From Prevotellaceae bacterium UBA1720 (GTDB lineage Bacteria > Bacteroidota > Bacteroidia > Bacteroidales > Bacteroidaceae), in the NCBI GenBank assembly GCA_002317475.1, contig DCIS01000148.1:1971-14632 (forward strand): a stretch of DNA of 12,662 nucleotides, in the 5' to 3' direction. Within the stretch, counting starts at the first letter, position 1; every line of letters starts with the position of its first letter. Below are positions 10,764 through 12,662 of the stretch, piece by piece. The notes beneath the pieces are model-generated. The model made no database searches and was not told the DNA's origin. It saw nothing but the letters and a program-made list of their open reading frames with translations. The translations under genes and the position numbers were made by a program.

Positions 10764-12662
10764 TGGGCAGCAGGTAATTTAACGATCAATAAAGACGATA
10801 ATATCATAATCTCTGAGAATGATACTTATGAAAATATCGATTTTTATGGTGGCACGCTTACTATAGCTTCGGGGGTTAATGTGTCCGCACAAAATGTTTA
10901 CGTTGAAGAAGGGGCATCTTTTACTATAGAATCAGGAGCCACTTTGTCAGCAACAAGTCTTTGTATAAGTGGTGGTATGACTATCAACTACGGCACCATA
11001 TATAGTATAATAACTCTTTCTGCAAACCTTTGCTTCGCCAATCATGGAACGATAGTTGGTGATATTGTTGGAAATGATTTTTCTTGTTATAACACAGGCA
11101 ACCTTGATGAAGCAGAAGTAATTAATGGAAGCATAGCAAAGTGTTGGCATAGCGCCACAGAGGGCAATGGCACCCACGTGGATGCGACTTGTACTTCACC
11201 TGGCGGTACGCAGAGTGGTAAATGCAGTGTATGCGGTTATATCGGATTCATTGCCGATCCTACTAATTATCCTGCTCTGGACCATGATTTCCCAACAGAC
11301 TACACCAACGGCATAAAAGCATGTTCGCGCTGCCACGAAAAGGATTATCAGGAAGCTCTTCAGGTGACTGCCGAGAACTACTCTTCGCTTGGCCTTACAG
11401 CCGATAACTACACAGCTTTCGATAGCTACTATGCCATCACCAATGCTGGTCAGCTCTACTGGTTGCGCGACTTTGTGAACAAATCTACATCCAACCAGTC
11501 AGCTATGGCTGTGCTCACCGCCGACATCGTAGTCAACGATGGTACTTTTGCTGCTGACGGTACCTTCACTCCTGTCGGTGAGACAAATGCGTCTACACCT
11601 CTCGACTGGAGTCCAATCAGCAGTTTCAACGGTACCTTCGATGGTAACGGACATATCATCAGTGGCTTATTTGTAAAGAATAATAACTGGGAATATGCTC
11701 TGTTCGTTACATGTGGCAACTCAAGCCAGATAAAGAATCTTGGAATTACGGATTGCTATATTGATTGCGCTTTTGGCACAAACGCTTCTTTGTGCATGAC
11801 GAACAACGGTCTGATTACCAATTGCTACACAACGGGAACAGTAAAAGCAGTCACAAATTGTAGCTCTGGTTTTTGCTACAATAACTACGGCACCATCAGC
11901 AACTGCTATTCCATTTGTAAGGTTACCACAGGAGGAGCCGGAGCAGCAGGACTGTGCTACAGTAATTCTGGCACCGTCACCAACTGCTACACAACCCATG
12001 CTCCTATAATATTCAGTAATAATGAAACAGACGGTGCCAAGGCATACTATGTTGAAGGCAATGTTGACTCCGATAAGTTCGCCAAAGGTGAGGTAGCCTA
12101 TAAGCTCAATGGCTCGGTCGATGAACAGGGCACATGGTCGGAAGGCACAGGAACACCAGTGTGGTACCAGCGTTTAGGCGAGGGAGGCGACAGCAGTCCA
12201 GCGCTCAAGTCAACTGGCAACAACACCGTATTTTATGGTTATGCGAATTGTGAGGCAACTGAAAAGACATATGCCAACTCAACACTGCGTGAGACACCTC
12301 TGCACGACTATACGACTCTCGGTGAAGCTCCCGAGGATAATGGTCTATACCAGGTCCTCTGCGCCAATAACCCTGCGCATAATAAGCAAAGCGCGAAGGC
12401 TATCAAGGACTATGCTCCTAATGCTAGAGGCTTCGCTAAGCACCTCGAGCTGACGGAGAGTGAGGACAATAAATGCTCAACCTCTGAGCCTATCGCCCTG
12501 ACTGATGCTAACCAGTTCAAGGACGTGAATGTAACATTCACCACTGGGGCTGCTCCTACCTACACTCGCACGATGACAACCGAGTGGGGAACCCTTGTGC
12601 TGCCATTCGAAATCTCTGCTACACAGAGCGGATTTGTGTTCTACAACATCGCTGAGATCGTG
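10689..12662 (+). CDS. Large secreted GLUG-repeat surface protein (5' part, runs off the window)
   Basis: An open frame of 658 codons without a stop reaches the window end. The signal peptide is methionine-rich (MKQKRRFLLPLLMMVVMMAM, cleavage near WAA, residues 26-28). Residues 30-150 resemble short beta-helix turns (GGTLTIASGVNVSAQ, ESGATLSATSLCISGG). Residues 152-216 form a cysteine-rich module with C168, C179-x-x-C182 and C212-x-x-C215 plus ALDHDF (196-201), like the ATCT...C..CG...GHDF modules of Firmicutes surface proteins. Residues 305-335 (DWSPIS...GTFDGNGHIISGLF) introduce GLUG-type repeats: NGLITNCYTTGTV (373-385), YGTISNCYSICKV (400-412) and SGTVTNCYTTHAP (427-439). The end (GTLVLPFEIS, 634-643) resembles a domain of other Prevotella exported proteins. 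An adhesin-like or cell-surface role is inferred; no catalytic motif is visible. GC is about 37% over 10801-11100 and about 50% over 11341-11580 (hand count), suggesting a mosaic gene. Confidence 0.8.
   Translation, partial: MKQKRRFLLPLLMMVVMMAMSPMRMWAAGNLTINKDDNIIISENDTYENIDFYGGTLTIASGVNVSAQNVYVEEGASFTIESGATLSATSLCISGGMTINYGTIYSIITLSANLCFANHGTIVGDIVGNDFSCYNTGNLDEAEVINGSIAKCWHSATEGNGTHVDATCTSPGGTQSGKCSVCGYIGFIADPTNYPALDHDFPTDYTNGIKACSRCHEKDYQEALQVTAENYSSLGLTADNYTAFDSYYAITNAGQLYWLRDFVNKSTSNQSAMAVLTADIVVNDGTFAADGTFTPVGETNASTPLDWSPISSFNGTFDGNGHIISGLFVKNNNWEYALFVTCGNSSQIKNLGITDCYIDCAFGTNASLCMTNNGLITNCYTTGTVKAVTNCSSGFCYNNYGTISNCYSICKVTTGGAGAAGLCYSNSGTVTNCYTTHAPIIFSNNETDGAKAYYVEGNVDSDKFAKGEVAYKLNGSVDEQGTWSEGTGTPVWYQRLGEGGDSSPALKSTGNNTVFYGYANCEATEKTYANSTLRETPLHDYTTLGEAPEDNGLYQVLCANNPAHNKQSAKAIKDYAPNARGFAKHLELTESEDNKCSTSEPIALTDANQFKDVNVTFTTGAAPTYTRTMTTEWGTLVLPFEISATQSGFVFYNIAEIV

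Noticed and set aside
10947..11999. Three minus-strand open frames within the surface gene
   Set aside because: They lie opposite a continuous 658-codon plus-strand frame with signal peptide and GLUG motifs and show no domain of their own.

Overview
The window looks like a chromosomal segment of a gut or oral Bacteroidetes, most likely Prevotella or a close relative. Four things point there: genes with A-rich leaders instead of strong Shine-Dalgarno sites, -7 boxes of the TAnnTTTG type, glycoside hydrolases with signal peptides (GH109-like and GH3), and a methionine-rich signal peptide on a GLUG-repeat surface protein. No 16S or other marker gene is present, so the genus is an inference.

Layout. 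Positions 1-3930 hold three plus-strand genes: a 10-TM EamA/DMT transporter, a secreted GH109-type NAD-dependent glycosidase, and an A-type flavodiiron protein only 18 bp downstream of it. Positions 3960-4980 hold a minus-strand two-gene AbiE-type toxin-antitoxin cassette (DUF6922-like partner plus AbiEii nucleotidyltransferase) of lower GC content. Positions 5149-7764 hold a minus-strand secreted GH3 enzyme with a PA14-like insert. It is divergent from a plus-strand 7-TM AraC-type regulator (8041-9213). Positions 9253-12662 form a rearranged accessory region: a short-repeat array, a decapitated signal-peptide gene relic, a RhuM-family gene, a 188-bp palindromic MITE-like element, and the first 658 codons of a large secreted surface protein that runs off the window.

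Non-coding structure is the most interesting part. (1) Three arrays with an exact 8-bp period sit immediately upstream of plus-strand coding starts (3-34, 996-1067, 9266-9305); two share the unit TCGATCCA. (2) A 41-bp hairpin-forming repeat is present in two inverted copies (3887-3927 and 5138-5178). Each copy supplies the last codons and the stop codon of its adjacent gene, giving the matching C-terminal tails SLSPIPSPK and SLSPGPSPK, and together they bracket the toxin-antitoxin cassette. (3) A 188-bp imperfect palindrome with 20-bp terminal inverted repeats (10470-10657) follows rhuM directly. (4) The leader and signal-peptide sequence of the large surface gene is duplicated about 1.37 kb upstream, so rhuM and the palindrome lie between direct repeats.

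Functionally the window joins glycan use (GH109, GH3, membrane-bound AraC regulator), protection of an anaerobe from O2 or NO (flavodiiron protein), a probable defence or stability module (AbiE-like) and surface variation. I do not see a wholly new multi-gene system. The novelty lies in the repeat families and in how they shape gene ends and starts.
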